From contig OX442314.1 of the NCBI GenBank assembly GCA_949358305.1, forward strand, positions 55,191,369-55,251,368: a stretch of 60,000 nt of DNA. The letters run 5' to 3'. Below the pieces are notes generated by a model that worked only from the letters and a program-made list of their open reading frames with translations, was not told the DNA's origin and did no database searches. This DNA comes from Strigamia acuminata (lineage: Eukaryota; Arthropoda; Chilopoda; Geophilomorpha; Linotaeniidae). A program made the translations under genes and the position numbers. This document shows positions 7,817 to 17,560 of the stretch, piece by piece. Each line of letters begins with the position of its first letter. Position 1 is the stretch's first letter.

Positions 7817-10800
7817 AAAGCCGAGGAAATAACAAGGAAAAAGAAATTCCATACCGGACCTGCCGGTCACGCCATACTTGATGCGCAGGTCAAAGACCGA
7901 GCCCAATCCGCACCAGAAAAGGAAGAAAAAGTGATACTGAGGGGCATGCAAGTGAGAACTGAGGCCAAGACAGACGATAGTTGGGCCGAACTCCCGTTTG
8001 ACTTGGAAGTCGTACCGCAGAAATTGCGGGTATTCCACTGCAACGTCTCAAAGTCACATTGCGAGACACTCTGTATGTTACCAGTGACCATTGAAAACCA
8101 AAAGTTACTGGGACTACTGGATTCCGGAGCGGATCGTTCTTTCATATCCGAAGATCTAGTCGAGAGCCTAGACATCGAAGACAAAATGATGAAAGTCAAT
8201 GAGAATGTGGAATTACTCACGGCTAATGGCTATGTAAAGCCAAGGGGCGTAATAAAAATCACCATCGATTGGAGGGGAGGGAACCTATCCCACCCCTTCT
8301 TGGTGCTGCCATCCCACGACAAGGTGTTCCTCCTCGGAATCGACATCATGGCTAAATTAAAAATACAGCCAAATCCGATAACGAGATCGTGGAATTGGAT
8401 AAGCCCCGAAGGTGAAAGGCCCATTCCAGTAGTACCCCAAAAATTACTGGACGAGGCCCAAGAGAAGGAGGAATACGAGAGAGGACTGCGAAAATTCGTA
8501 CAGGACTATGATTTCGTAGCCTTCGCTCTGGAATTACAAAGAAGTAACATGGTGGACACGTTGGTCGAGGAAGCCGCTCTGCAAGTCAACGAAGCATCAT
8601 TGCTGAGACGAATACTTCGTAAGCACGAGCGGATCCTCACCAAAACGCCCGGAAGGACGACCGAAGCCGTACACGAGATCGTACTAACGACGGACAAGCC
8701 GATTCGCGTGCCATACAAAGGGATGAATCCCCAAAAACGGGACATAGTAACCCAGATGTGTCAAGACATGCTCGATAAAGGCATCGTCACAGAAGCATTG
8801 GGCGAATACGCGATGAGGATCGTCCTAGTAATGCGACCCGGCTCCGAGCCTCGCTTGTGTATCGACTACCGCCCGCTCAATGCTATAACGGTGATAGATC
8901 CGATACAGATGCCCTCCATCGAAGCGATTCTCCGTGAGCTGGCCCCATTTAATTGGGTAACCACCATGGACCTGTCAAAAGGGTACTGGCAGGTCGAACT
9001 CCGACCAGAAGATAAGCTAAAGACGGCGTTTTACTCGCCTATAGGGCGATTAATGTTCAACGTAATGCCATTCGGACTAGTGAACGCACCAAGCACATTT
9101 CAAAAGTTAATCGAAAGCGTCCTCGGAGACATGTTACATGATTTCGTATGGGCTTATCTCGACGATATCATTATTGCGTCAGACACTTTTGAGGAACACA
9201 TAGAGCACATAGACCGAGTGGTCTCCCGTTTAGCCAAAGCTGGACTCCATGTCCACCCCGGAAAGAGCAAGTTCTGTAGAAAAGAACTTGCCTTCCTAGG
9301 CTATCGAATCGGAGTTGAAGGGATCGCCATTGATCCCGAAAAAGTACGAGCAATAAACGGATTCCCGGCCCCAGAAGATATAAAGGGAGTCCAGAGATTC
9401 ATGGGAATGATTAATTTTTTCGGCAGGCTGCTCCCCAATTTGGCAGAAGTAGCCGCGCCCGTGACGGACCTCCTGCGAACCGACCGCGAGTTCGCTTGGA
9501 CGGCCGAATGCGAGGCCGCCTTCAACGCCATAAAACAAATGCTGGCCGACGTCGACAAAATGCCGCTACCCGATCTAAACCGACCGTTCGTACTGCATAC
9601 CGACGCCAGCCGAGTTGGCTTGGGAGCAGCCCTCTTGCAAAAACACACGTATAACGGAGTAGAGCAAGAAGTACCCTGTATGTTCATAAGCCGAAAAATA
9701 CAGGGAGCCGAGAAAAACTACACGGCTACAGAACTGGAGTGCTTAGCCGTAATATGGGCTGTTCGGAAATTTCGTGACTACCTAGAGTATACGAATTTCG
9801 AAGTGCAGACCGATCATCAAGCATTAAGTTGGTTGATGAAGTTAAAAGAACCATCCGGCAGACTCGCCAGATGGCAACTCGAACTCATGGCGTGCGACAT
9901 AACAATAACATATCGCCCCGGAAAATTCAATCAGGTAGCCGACGCTTTATCGCGAGCCCCGGCGTCCGACCCCCATGGTCCGGACGACGACGGCGAAGAC
10001 GATTCGCGTCTACTTTATTGTCCGACGCCCAGACGGATTTGGCGCCTTCGTAAAGCGAACGAATTGCCCGTGATGGAGCCCGCTGATAAAACTTTTTGTG
10101 GTTTCTGGACTCGAACGTACCAGCCAGCTGGAACAACCGACGCAAAGACGGAGGCAGCCCCTCCAGTCGTCCAAGAGACCCCAAAAACTCCGCTGCGTGC
10201 CTTCACGGCCACAATAGAAAAGAAAACGCAATACGCACCGCCAACAAGACTCGAGTTTATCGAACATCAGGCGACCGACGCCAAATGTCAAATAATGACT
10301 CGATTCCTAGAAAAAGGGGAATATCCGATCGACATGACGAATCCTCATCGCAGGAAGCAATTTGCTAAGGAAGCCACCAGCTACCTGATAGACGACGGGT
10401 TACTACTGAAATACCACCCGACGTTTCAGGACGACCTTAGCGGAGCGGGAAACGCAATAAAAGTGGTGGTGCCTGTCTCGCTACACACCCGATTGCTGTG
10501 GCTGATGCACGGGCACCCACTCGCTAGCCACGCCGGCATAGCAAGAACATTGTACCGCGTGAAGCAGATATTTTTTTGGCCCGGAGCCCGCCAGAAAATA
10601 ACGAAATTTATTCGTCACTGCTCCCGGTGCCAAGCATGTCGACCTCGCGACAAAGTAGCCAGAAACACAATGTCTCTTGGTCCCTATGCTCCCTTCGACT
10701 GTTGGAGTGTTGACTTGATGGGCCCCAAGCCCACAACAAGCAACCGCAACATGTATATACTTGTAATTATGGACGTAGCGACCCGTTGGCCCGAGTTGTA

Positions 10801-11905
10801 CGCCCTCGCGAAGCCCTCGGCGGAAAATATCGCCGAGTGTCTTTACGACGTGGCGTTGCGATTTGGGTTTCCTCGGAAGCTCATTTCCGATAACGGGCCC
10901 CAATTCAGGTCCAAAATATACAAAGAGTTCTGCAAGAAATTTAAGATGGAAATTTCAAACACCTCCACTTATAATCCTCAAACGAACCCCGTGGAAAGGC
11001 TAAACAAAGACGTGAAATACGCTTTGACGGTGTTCACCGACGTACACAATCGGTGGGATGAATATCTACGTGAGATAGCGTTCAGCATTCGCTCCACCGT
11101 ATCACGAACACGCGACTTCTCACCGGCGTTTCTTAATTTCGCCCGCGAACTAAGAATGCCGTGGGACCCACGAGTTGCGGAGGCAGTGAATGTACTGGAC
11201 CCCGCTAACCCACACGAGTACGTATGTCGTTTGGAACAGACAATTTCCGACACATATCAGCACCTAATGACTCACATCTTTGACCTACGGGAAAGAGTCG
11301 CAGAAAAAGAAGGAGATTTAGATTTTACGAATTTCAAGGTCAACGACCTGGTGTGGAAGGAAACACACATATTATCGAATGCTGCGAGGGGCATTGCCGC
11401 GGGTCTGGCCGACAAAAGGGACGGACCCTATGTAATTGTGGCAGAACACGGCGGCAACGCCTACCAATTGCGCAGATTAACAGATAATAAAAATTTCCAG
11501 TCGATCAACGGCCGGGAATTAAAACCATATCTACCGGAATTTCGCCAAGAAATATGGCTGGAAGGTCAGACACACAGCGGCCAAGGTGGCACAGTGGTTG
11601 ACACATTCCAAAATAACAACGAAATCGGCGAAGGAGCAGACGAAGATGACGAATTTTTCGACGCCGAATCCCAACCCGCAGATGCTCCCGATCCAGCGGG
11701 GCAAACAATCTCGGAGAGGGAGGAAGCAGAAGAAAATACTTCTGAAAAAGAAAAAACAAAATTAAAAGAAGTAAACAATACCGCAACATCGGAGATGAGC
11801 GACCAAGTGGGAGCCGATACCACTCGCGAGCAAAAACGCAACCTTCGACCACGAAAATCGAAGAATCCGTTCATCCAAGACGGAAAAATCACCGGGAGAA
11901 ACTAG
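7769..11905 (+). CDS. pol: Pol polyprotein of element 1 (PR-RT-RH-IN)
   Basis: Read in the -1 frame from 7769. An internal ATG at 7931 is not needed. Counting from 7931: aspartic protease LLDSGADRSFI at about 62-72; reverse transcriptase with LCIDYRPLNA, DLSKGYWQ and the catalytic WAYLDDIII at about 406-414; RNase H with HTDASRVGLG, TELECLAV and QTDHQAL. The integrase has an H-x3-H/C-x2-C zinc region near 860-900, then SVDLMG, SDNGPQF and PVERLNK carrying the D, D and E residues (DNG near 986). A GPYVIV segment near 1160 resembles the GPY/F module. The protein ends in an acidic tail and a basic NLRPRKSKNPF motif. It synthesises and inserts the cDNA copy. No chromodomain is seen. All catalytic motifs are present. 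Confidence 0.93.
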   Translation: MPSAGVVEEIESTSSAKAEEITRKKKFHTGPAGHAILDAQVKDRAQSAPEKEEKVILRGMQVRTEAKTDDSWAELPFDLEVVPQKLRVFHCNVSKSHCETLCMLPVTIENQKLLGLLDSGADRSFISEDLVESLDIEDKMMKVNENVELLTANGYVKPRGVIKITIDWRGGNLSHPFLVLPSHDKVFLLGIDIMAKLKIQPNPITRSWNWISPEGERPIPVVPQKLLDEAQEKEEYERGLRKFVQDYDFVAFALELQRSNMVDTLVEEAALQVNEASLLRRILRKHERILTKTPGRTTEAVHEIVLTTDKPIRVPYKGMNPQKRDIVTQMCQDMLDKGIVTEALGEYAMRIVLVMRPGSEPRLCIDYRPLNAITVIDPIQMPSIEAILRELAPFNWVTTMDLSKGYWQVELRPEDKLKTAFYSPIGRLMFNVMPFGLVNAPSTFQKLIESVLGDMLHDFVWAYLDDIIIASDTFEEHIEHIDRVVSRLAKAGLHVHPGKSKFCRKELAFLGYRIGVEGIAIDPEKVRAINGFPAPEDIKGVQRFMGMINFFGRLLPNLAEVAAPVTDLLRTDREFAWTAECEAAFNAIKQMLADVDKMPLPDLNRPFVLHTDASRVGLGAALLQKHTYNGVEQEVPCMFISRKIQGAEKNYTATELECLAVIWAVRKFRDYLEYTNFEVQTDHQALSWLMKLKEPSGRLARWQLELMACDITITYRPGKFNQVADALSRAPASDPHGPDDDGEDDSRLLYCPTPRRIWRLRKANELPVMEPADKTFCGFWTRTYQPAGTTDAKTEAAPPVVQETPKTPLRAFTATIEKKTQYAPPTRLEFIEHQATDAKCQIMTRFLEKGEYPIDMTNPHRRKQFAKEATSYLIDDGLLLKYHPTFQDDLSGAGNAIKVVVPVSLHTRLLWLMHGHPLASHAGIARTLYRVKQIFFWPGARQKITKFIRHCSRCQACRPRDKVARNTMSLGPYAPFDCWSVDLMGPKPTTSNRNMYILVIMDVATRWPELYALAKPSAENIAECLYDVALRFGFPRKLISDNGPQFRSKIYKEFCKKFKMEISNTSTYNPQTNPVERLNKDVKYALTVFTDVHNRWDEYLREIAFSIRSTVSRTRDFSPAFLNFARELRMPWDPRVAEAVNVLDPANPHEYVCRLEQTISDTYQHLMTHIFDLRERVAEKEGDLDFTNFKVNDLVWKETHILSNAARGIAAGLADKRDGPYVIVAEHGGNAYQLRRLTDNKNFQSINGRELKPYLPEFRQEIWLEGQTHSGQGGTVVDTFQNNNEIGEGADEDDEFFDAESQPADAPDPAGQTISEREEAEENTSEKEKTKLKEVNNTATSEMSDQVGADTTREQKRNLRPRKSKNPFIQDGKITGRN

Positions 11906-12307
11906 AAAGAAATAAAAAGGTCAAAACATGTGATTGCGGCGTCGTAAAATTGAAGAAATTCACTTACGAGAGCTGCAACGCATGTCGAGACATAAAAATT
12001 CGGCTAAGTCCGAACTTCGTCGTCAGTTATCACCGTCAATATCAAAAAGCGAGATTGCATGACGTATCGGTCGAAACCCCGTAGCGTAACATGCGCACGG
12101 CTCGATCGCATACGTCGGCCCCGTAGCTCCACGCTCGCACGGACAAATCTCGTACCGTACGAGACGCGTCCGTGACCCACAATCCTCCGCGCCGATCAGT
12201 TCCGTTTCCGATTGTTCGCTGACACGAAAAGCACGCGTTCCTGACGATTTCCCCGTGAAATCGTTTTCAGAACCTCTTTTCTTCTCGAATAATTGGATTT
12301 TTTCTTG
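11906..12307 (+). other. Pol-ORF3 spacer of element 1 with a short Cys-rich open frame
   Basis: Non-coding on present evidence. One frame, open across the end of pol and closed by TAG at 12081-12083, reads TCDCGVVKLKKFTYESCNAC, a C-x-C...C-x2-C pattern. It has no ATG of its own. It could be an alternative Pol tail, an exon or chance. I see no equivalent in element 2. Confidence 0.35.
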
Positions 12308-12424
12308 ATGGCTGATCGACGCAACCCGAGAATTGACCCCGACGCCTCGTCCTCCAGAGACGAGAGCGAAGGATTGGTCATCGAGGCGGAGGAAGAAGAT
12401 TGGGATGAGCCGGAGCAACTGCAG
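12308..12424 (+). CDS. ORF3 of element 1, exon 1 (acidic leader)
   Basis: ATG at 12308 opens 39 codons, MADRRNPRIDPDAS then a strongly acidic stretch ending EPEQLQ. It closes with a consensus splice donor CAG|GTAACA (intron from 12425). It is phase 0 with the acceptor TGCTTCAG|ATC at 12968/12969. The prediction rests on comparison: element 2 has a corresponding acidic ATG exon with a donor and phase-0 acceptor at the same place relative to a homologous second exon. Without splicing the frame stops soon after the donor. The peptide has no hydrophobic signal sequence. Confidence 0.65.
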
Positions 12425-12968
12425 GTAACATAAGATCTTCCCGTAAGATCAAAAAATGTAATCCGCCGACATCCGACACCGTGTCGGATTGTGGCGCGTG
12501 ATAACTTGACTGATGAATTCTTTTTGTATTTATTTTGTTGATTTTCGGTAGAATCAGAGCTCGGGCGCGGAAACCTTTTTCGTGCTCGAAGATCTCCGAT
12601 CTCCAAACCCAGACAAAGGAATTGTTTGCCAAGATGGCGTCGCTAAAAAATTAGAAAAAATGGAGAACTGAAAGTAACGTTGAAACTTCGTAATAAATTA
12701 AAATACGAGTAGAAAAGCTTAAATAAAAACAACCGATTCTTTTATATTACGCGACGTTGTTTTGAGCGGACCTCCTGAATCTAAAAAAAAGGTAGCAAGA
12801 GAAAGACTGAGCTACACCAGCGGCCAACCACCGCGGACCTGCGAATAATCAGGACAGAGAGGAGCGGCCACAACCGAAAGAAATTTTGGTGCCACCGCCG
12901 ATCTCACAATTTTTATTCCAAATATTTATAAAAAGAGTATCGAGATTAAAATGTATTTAATGCTTCAG

Positions 12969-15791
12969 ATCGACCCGCTACAATCATGGGACGCCCTGCC
13001 GTCTACAGTGCCCACCAAGGGCAACATCTTCCGGCTAGCGATGCCAGAATTTTTCCGGCTAGCCTATCCAGAGGAAGACACTGATGTCTGGGCCCTGAGA
13101 TTACGCTACTCCCGAGCGATCGAAGAATTCTTTGACCGACCCAGGACGCTGGTCGAATGTTTGCCCAGGCAAATACGAGAAAGGGTGGGGCCACGGATCG
13201 ATCCCGACTTCGATCCGTCGAGCCCTATTTTTTCAGAGCTACTGCGAGCTCGGTACGGCGGTACCGAGGCGGACGAGCGCACCGGCCTTCGGTGGCGCAA
13301 CGCCGCAACGCCGGAGGAGCGGAGACGAATCGTCCGCGAAGAGATCGCTCACCTAGAGCGAACGGCAACCAGTGCCGTAATACGAGTTTTGGAGCGGAAT
13401 GGTTTCTCGACGGGAGAAATCAAAGAATGGTTACGAGAGGCCCGCGAAGACCGCCAAGGAACACCGTGGGTGCCGCCCGTCGGCTTTATCGCCACTCAAG
13501 CCGAAATGTGGCAACTGCATCAAGTCGGCATCCTTCAGAGCGGCACACGAGTCAGGAGGCTGAAGAGACAAGCCTCAAGCTCAAACGGCGGCCCCGCTCA
13601 GATTAGGCAGGCCCACTCCACCGAGGAGAGCGGCCCGTCGACGAGTGGGACGCAACCCGGCCATTCGAACAGTTGCGACTCGAGAACTCAAACGGTCGTC
13701 CAGTCGGGAGGCCTGCGCTCAGTTGTGATTGTACCCGCCTCATCCAAGGAATTGCGGCTGGATCCAGAGCCCGGACCGTCCAACTCGTGGAGCGACCGAG
13801 TCGACGAACAGGAGAGACAAGCGGCTGCCACAGCCGCGCCCTCTCTCTTCCTAGTGCGTACCGTCCGGCCGTCGGACGAAGAGTCGACCATGTTCGACCA
13901 AGCGGAACCTCCGTACAAAATCCGAAGAGACTCGGTAACCTCTTCGCACGTCGCAACCGCCAACACCAGGCGCAACCGGAAGAGCAGAGCCCGCCGCAGG
14001 CAAAGAATGCAAACCCTGCTAGCAAAACTCGCCGCCGCCGAGAAGAGGCCGACCGCCGCCGGTAGTTCGGACTCGCTCAGAGCCGAACCCACAGCCGTGT
14101 CGTCCTCCAATCGGAAGAAGGGACCCGAAGGATGGTGCGAAACCATTGAAGAAAAAATGGATTTGGACGAAGGGCCAAAAACGGAACAGCCCATGTCACG
14201 AAGAGAACTGGCCGAAGTGCTCACCAACGCCTTTCGCGGATTCTCCGCGAACCGGCCGACGCCCTCTACGGACCAAACCGCGCTCGCACCACCCACACAA
14301 ACCTTCCATCCGGTCCAACCAAGCTGGCCGCCTCTCCTCGAGGCCCCACCACCAGCCATAACTCGATGGACGCCCCCTGGAAACATGCGACCAGGCGAGG
14401 CGTTCCTAGAATACGTCCCGCACCGACCACCAGGACTGGCTCCCCCGCCAGTTCCTCCGCCGACTCAGGCACCGAGGCCGGCTCGTGACGCCATGTGGTA
14501 CGAAGAGAAGGAGCGGGATGCCCGAAACCGACGAGAGGCAGCGAATCCCACCTTGGGAGAACTACAGGCCCACCAGGCTGAATGTGAGCACCCCGCTACC
14601 GCCGAACGGGCCTTGACGCAGGCTGACGCCGCTCAAACGGAGCACATCAATTGGGCGATAGCCCAAATGCGCAAACTATCCGCCACTTTTTCGGCAGATC
14701 CAAACCGCGCCCTGCCGCTCAGCCGGAGCAGCTTAAACGCCGAGGTAACACGCGTGATGTCCGAAATCCTGTCTCCCGCCCTCTTCCTGGACGGCCGACA
14801 GTCGATGGCCGCCTGGACCATAATCGACAGAGAGGGCGTATTCCTGAACAGGGCCCTCTACCAACTTTGGGCCGAGTTTACACCAGCCGCGGCCGACCTC
14901 CGATTCGAGTTGGCCCGCTCCATGGAAAACCCGAATTTCCAGTTCGCGAAGATGCGTTCGATGGTATTCCGCTACCAAAACCCAGGGGTCCACCCGACGT
15001 TGCTACGAAAGGTCGCTGAAGAGGCGTCCGCTAGGGAAGAGGCGTCCGCTAAGGAGGAGGCCGTCCGCCCCATCGTGGTGGCCGAGACGGTTCCTCCCGA
15101 GCCGGCCGCCCGGAGTTATATCCCGACCCCAAAGCCGGTATTCCCGAAGGAACGAAGGACGAGTCAGCGACCGAAGCTGGTCCCGAAGCGATCGCGCAGG
15201 GGGCCTCGAACTCCGCCGCTGCCTTCGCCCTCGCCGCCTTCTACGAGCATGGACGCCCTGTCCATAGAGGAGAACACTCCACCACTGGAGATTCCACTAC
15301 CGCCGTCTCCCCCACCACTGCCTACGCCGGCGACTGCGCCGACCCAGCTCTATCTACGACTGGAAGTAGAATATCCGAATTTACAGATGTCGGAGACAAC
15401 GCGCCGAGCGTTATTGGCCACTCACCGCCAAGGTGAATCGTTCCTGCAATGGATGGCGAAGGAAATCAGGTTGACCAACGACCCGATCCTCCATCAACGG
15501 CTCCAGCGGGCTCACCGAGAGCCCCTCACACCGCCGGAATCGCATCGGATGCGTCGATGTCCCGACCGCTTCCCCACTTCGACCCAAATCTGGGTACATG
15601 AAAGAAGAAGCAGCACGGACGGACCTCCCGGCCACGCTCAATTCTTCATTAACGAATCGGAGAATCCAGCGAATCTGACCACATCACTGCCCGATGGCCT
15701 TCCTCCGCCTCCGCCAGCCGTTAATCTCCCAATCCTACGTCCCCGCGGAGGGAAGTTGCCCGCTATTGCGCTGAGGGACCAGATAGGGTAA
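12969..15791 (+). CDS. ORF3 of element 1, exon 2: unknown protein in env position
   Basis: About 940 residues beginning IDPLQSWDALPSTVPTKGN. An unspliced ATG exists at 12951, but homology with element 2 starts at the predicted acceptor. Regions: a helical N-terminal domain (VPTKGN...MPEFF...DVWALRLRYSRAIEEFF, then an ERRRIVREE helix) ending in GTPWVPPVG...QAEMWQLHQVG; a Ser/Thr/Arg-rich variable part; a second helical region near 550-700; a Pro-rich stretch near 740-800; and a conserved end with ILHQRL, TQIWVHE, GPPGHAQFF and a final Pro-rich tail. Motifs VPT, W-x-A/L-R-x-x-(Y/F)-S-(R/K)-A, EMxQL, ILHQRL and Q-(I/V)-W-(V/L)-H recur in order in element 2. No membrane segment, signal peptide, Cys pattern or furin-like site is visible, so it is not an obvious envelope protein. 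Function unknown. Confidence 0.8.
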   Translation: MDPLQSWDALPSTVPTKGNIFRLAMPEFFRLAYPEEDTDVWALRLRYSRAIEEFFDRPRTLVECLPRQIRERVGPRIDPDFDPSSPIFSELLRARYGGTEADERTGLRWRNAATPEERRRIVREEIAHLERTATSAVIRVLERNGFSTGEIKEWLREAREDRQGTPWVPPVGFIATQAEMWQLHQVGILQSGTRVRRLKRQASSSNGGPAQIRQAHSTEESGPSTSGTQPGHSNSCDSRTQTVVQSGGLRSVVIVPASSKELRLDPEPGPSNSWSDRVDEQERQAAATAAPSLFLVRTVRPSDEESTMFDQAEPPYKIRRDSVTSSHVATANTRRNRKSRARRRQRMQTLLAKLAAAEKRPTAAGSSDSLRAEPTAVSSSNRKKGPEGWCETIEEKMDLDEGPKTEQPMSRRELAEVLTNAFRGFSANRPTPSTDQTALAPPTQTFHPVQPSWPPLLEAPPPAITRWTPPGNMRPGEAFLEYVPHRPPGLAPPPVPPPTQAPRPARDAMWYEEKERDARNRREAANPTLGELQAHQAECEHPATAERALTQADAAQTEHINWAIAQMRKLSATFSADPNRALPLSRSSLNAEVTRVMSEILSPALFLDGRQSMAAWTIIDREGVFLNRALYQLWAEFTPAAADLRFELARSMENPNFQFAKMRSMVFRYQNPGVHPTLLRKVAEEASAREEASAKEEAVRPIVVAETVPPEPAARSYIPTPKPVFPKERRTSQRPKLVPKRSRRGPRTPPLPSPSPPSTSMDALSIEENTPPLEIPLPPSPPPLPTPATAPTQLYLRLEVEYPNLQMSETTRRALLATHRQGESFLQWMAKEIRLTNDPILHQRLQRAHREPLTPPESHRMRRCPDRFPTSTQIWVHERRSSTDGPPGHAQFFINESENPANLTTSLPDGLPPPPPAVNLPILRPRGGKLPAIALRDQIG

Positions 15792-15810
15792 TCGCCCCGA
15801 TCGATGATCG

Positions 15811-15827
15811 AAGCTGGGGGAGGGACG
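15811..15827 (+). other. Polypurine tract of element 1
   Basis: AAGCTGGGGGAGGGACG directly precedes the 3' LTR, in the position of the plus-strand primer. Confidence 0.75.
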
Positions 15828-16645
15828 TGTGGTGACCCCGCGGGTGGTCGTCCCTCCAGTGGACGCCATCCGCATGAGTCACTAGGAAAGGTCAGTTCCC
15901 TCGCGTTGGCTCCGCCTTCCCCCCCTGGGAAGCGCGTGCCCCGAGGGGGTGAGGTGATGCGTGGACGGCCCCCATTGGCCGAGCCAGGCCCCTCACCCTG
16001 GCCTATATCAGGTAGAGTTTCGCGCCCTACAAGCAGAACTTACAAAAACGACACCAAGAACACAGCAACTACCTCACCGTCAGGCCAACTCCACCAAAAG
16101 TTAGGATTGACCGAGGACCGCTGATTCCAGTGCAACTGTAACTCTCACGAATTTACACTGTGTGTTATTTCCCCGCGAAAGCAGGAAAATAACCCTTGTG
16201 GATTCACACGAAATAATCGACCCACGATTATTTCCATTGCGAAGTGTCCGAGCGCCCTGTAAGAAACTCCCCGTTTCTGGACGGAGCCTTGCGACGCTAA
16301 AAACCAACCCTAGACAACAGGCACGGATAGAAGACTCGAAAGAGCATTCCACCGCGTCCGTGAACGACGAATCCGTGACGAATTAACGACAACTCGAGAC
16401 GCCGCCTTTGTTCCGCCGACCACGCGGAACCGACGACGCCATCTTGAGAAATCCTTTGTTCGACTCTGACCAAGTTGACTCTAGTTTTATACTGAGTGTA
16501 TTTTAAGGCTTACGCCTATTGAATAAACCAATTTGTTCATTTAAATATACTTAGTATTCTTTTGGGTAATTTACATATTTAGTAGAATCACAGGTAAAGT
16601 AATACACGTTAGCTCATTAAACCTATCACCAGGTAGGACGCGACA
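15828..16645 (+). repeat. 3' LTR of element 1
   Basis: 818 bp, same boundaries as the 5' LTR. The only difference I see is T at 16476 where the 5' copy has C at 4415. Followed by the AGAT duplication at 16646-16649. Confidence 0.95.
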
Positions 16646-16739
16646 AGATAGAGCAAAATTTCCAATTACAAAGTTGTAGAGAATCATAAAATTACCCTAA
16701 AAAACATTGTTAACCAACAGTAAATTTAAAACAATAACT

Positions 16740-17560
16740 CTAAAAACAATCAACACATAACACTTTGTTTTGAAAATGGTTTTTACTTATTATATTTTTA
16801 TTTCATTATATTACATTTTTTAAACATTTTAATTACGCTATTTTTATTTGTCAATTTGTTTGAAGTAATTTTATTATTTTTATTGTATGTGCTTGTTTTA
16901 CTTTTACCTCCAAATTGGGGTCTGTGACCCTGGAGACACTTACAAAGTTTTCAATGTGTCTCTATTTTTAATTATACGCACATGTTGAATTTAACTCTTT
17001 TAAACCAATAGCAGCATCAGTTCTAGGACTGCCAAACCCCAGTGAAATGAAGCCTTAGTATAAACTTTAACTTAAGACTGTGTGCATCTTCTTCTTCAAC
17101 ATCAAGTGCCATTTGCAATTTCTTCAAATTTACAACTTTTCAACTAGGATTTCAACTTGTTACTAGGACTTTAGACATCTCAACATTTCCAACATGAATG
17201 TCCTTATCACATGGATAATGATCAATCATCCGGGACCATTTGGAGCTAACGTAGGTAGGAACTCTTCAAAGGAGCTGTAATTAAAGTCAATGGAGATACT
17301 ACAAATTACTGATTTTAATCTGTCCCAGGTATTATGATTTGTGATTGCTCCGTCCCAGGTATTACGAATCCATTAAAAGATGCAAAAAATTTTATTTTAA
17401 TTTTCTTTCCAGATATTTTCTCCCAGTACATGGCTGAACATTATGGCGATGACAATTTTTTCATTTTATTATTTTTTTGTACTTTATTTTGTAAATTAAA
17501 TTTTTAAAATTTTATTTAGAGTTGGTGTCTCAGGTTATTTGGTGTTGATTTGTATGTCGT
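16740..17560 (+). repeat. Composite dispersed repeat, copy 1
   Basis: Built of modules found elsewhere in the same order. A T-rich block (TTTTGAAAATGGTTTTTACT to TACGCACATGTTGAA, 16770-16987) matches 23413-23637 and 54329-54540. A CATCTTCTTCTTCAACATCA block (17084 on) ends in an ATGAATG start near 17193. A TGTCCCAGGTATTATG block (17325 on) is followed by GTACATGGCTGAACATTATGG near 17430. No intact gene; it behaves as a degenerate transposable element. Confidence 0.7.

Larger units (their letters stand above)
3767..16645 (+). mobile_element. Complete Ty3/Gypsy LTR retrotransposon with ORF3 (element 1)
   Basis: 12,879 bp between identical 4-bp duplications AGAT (3763-3766 and 16646-16649). LTRs are 818 bp, start TGTGGTGACC and end ACGCGACA. 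I see one difference between them (C at 4415, T at 16476, a CpG to TpG change), so insertion is recent. Order: 5' LTR, tRNA-Pro-like primer site, gag, -1 frameshift, pol (protease, RT, RNase H, integrase), a two-exon ORF3 in the env position, purine tract, 3' LTR. All three reading frames look intact, so the copy could be autonomous. The RT-RNaseH-IN order is that of Ty3/Gypsy. The 4-bp duplication and large size set it apart from the Mag-type copies in this window. Confidence 0.95.

Noticed and set aside
13106-15641. Long minus-strand frames (up to 232 codons) opposite ORF3 of element 1
   Set aside because: Antisense shadows of a GC-rich ORF; no start context or homology to element 2 antisense frames.
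12951-15791. ORF3 as an envelope glycoprotein
   Set aside because: No signal peptide, hydrophobic helix, Cys pattern or cleavage site is visible in either element; position alone is not enough.
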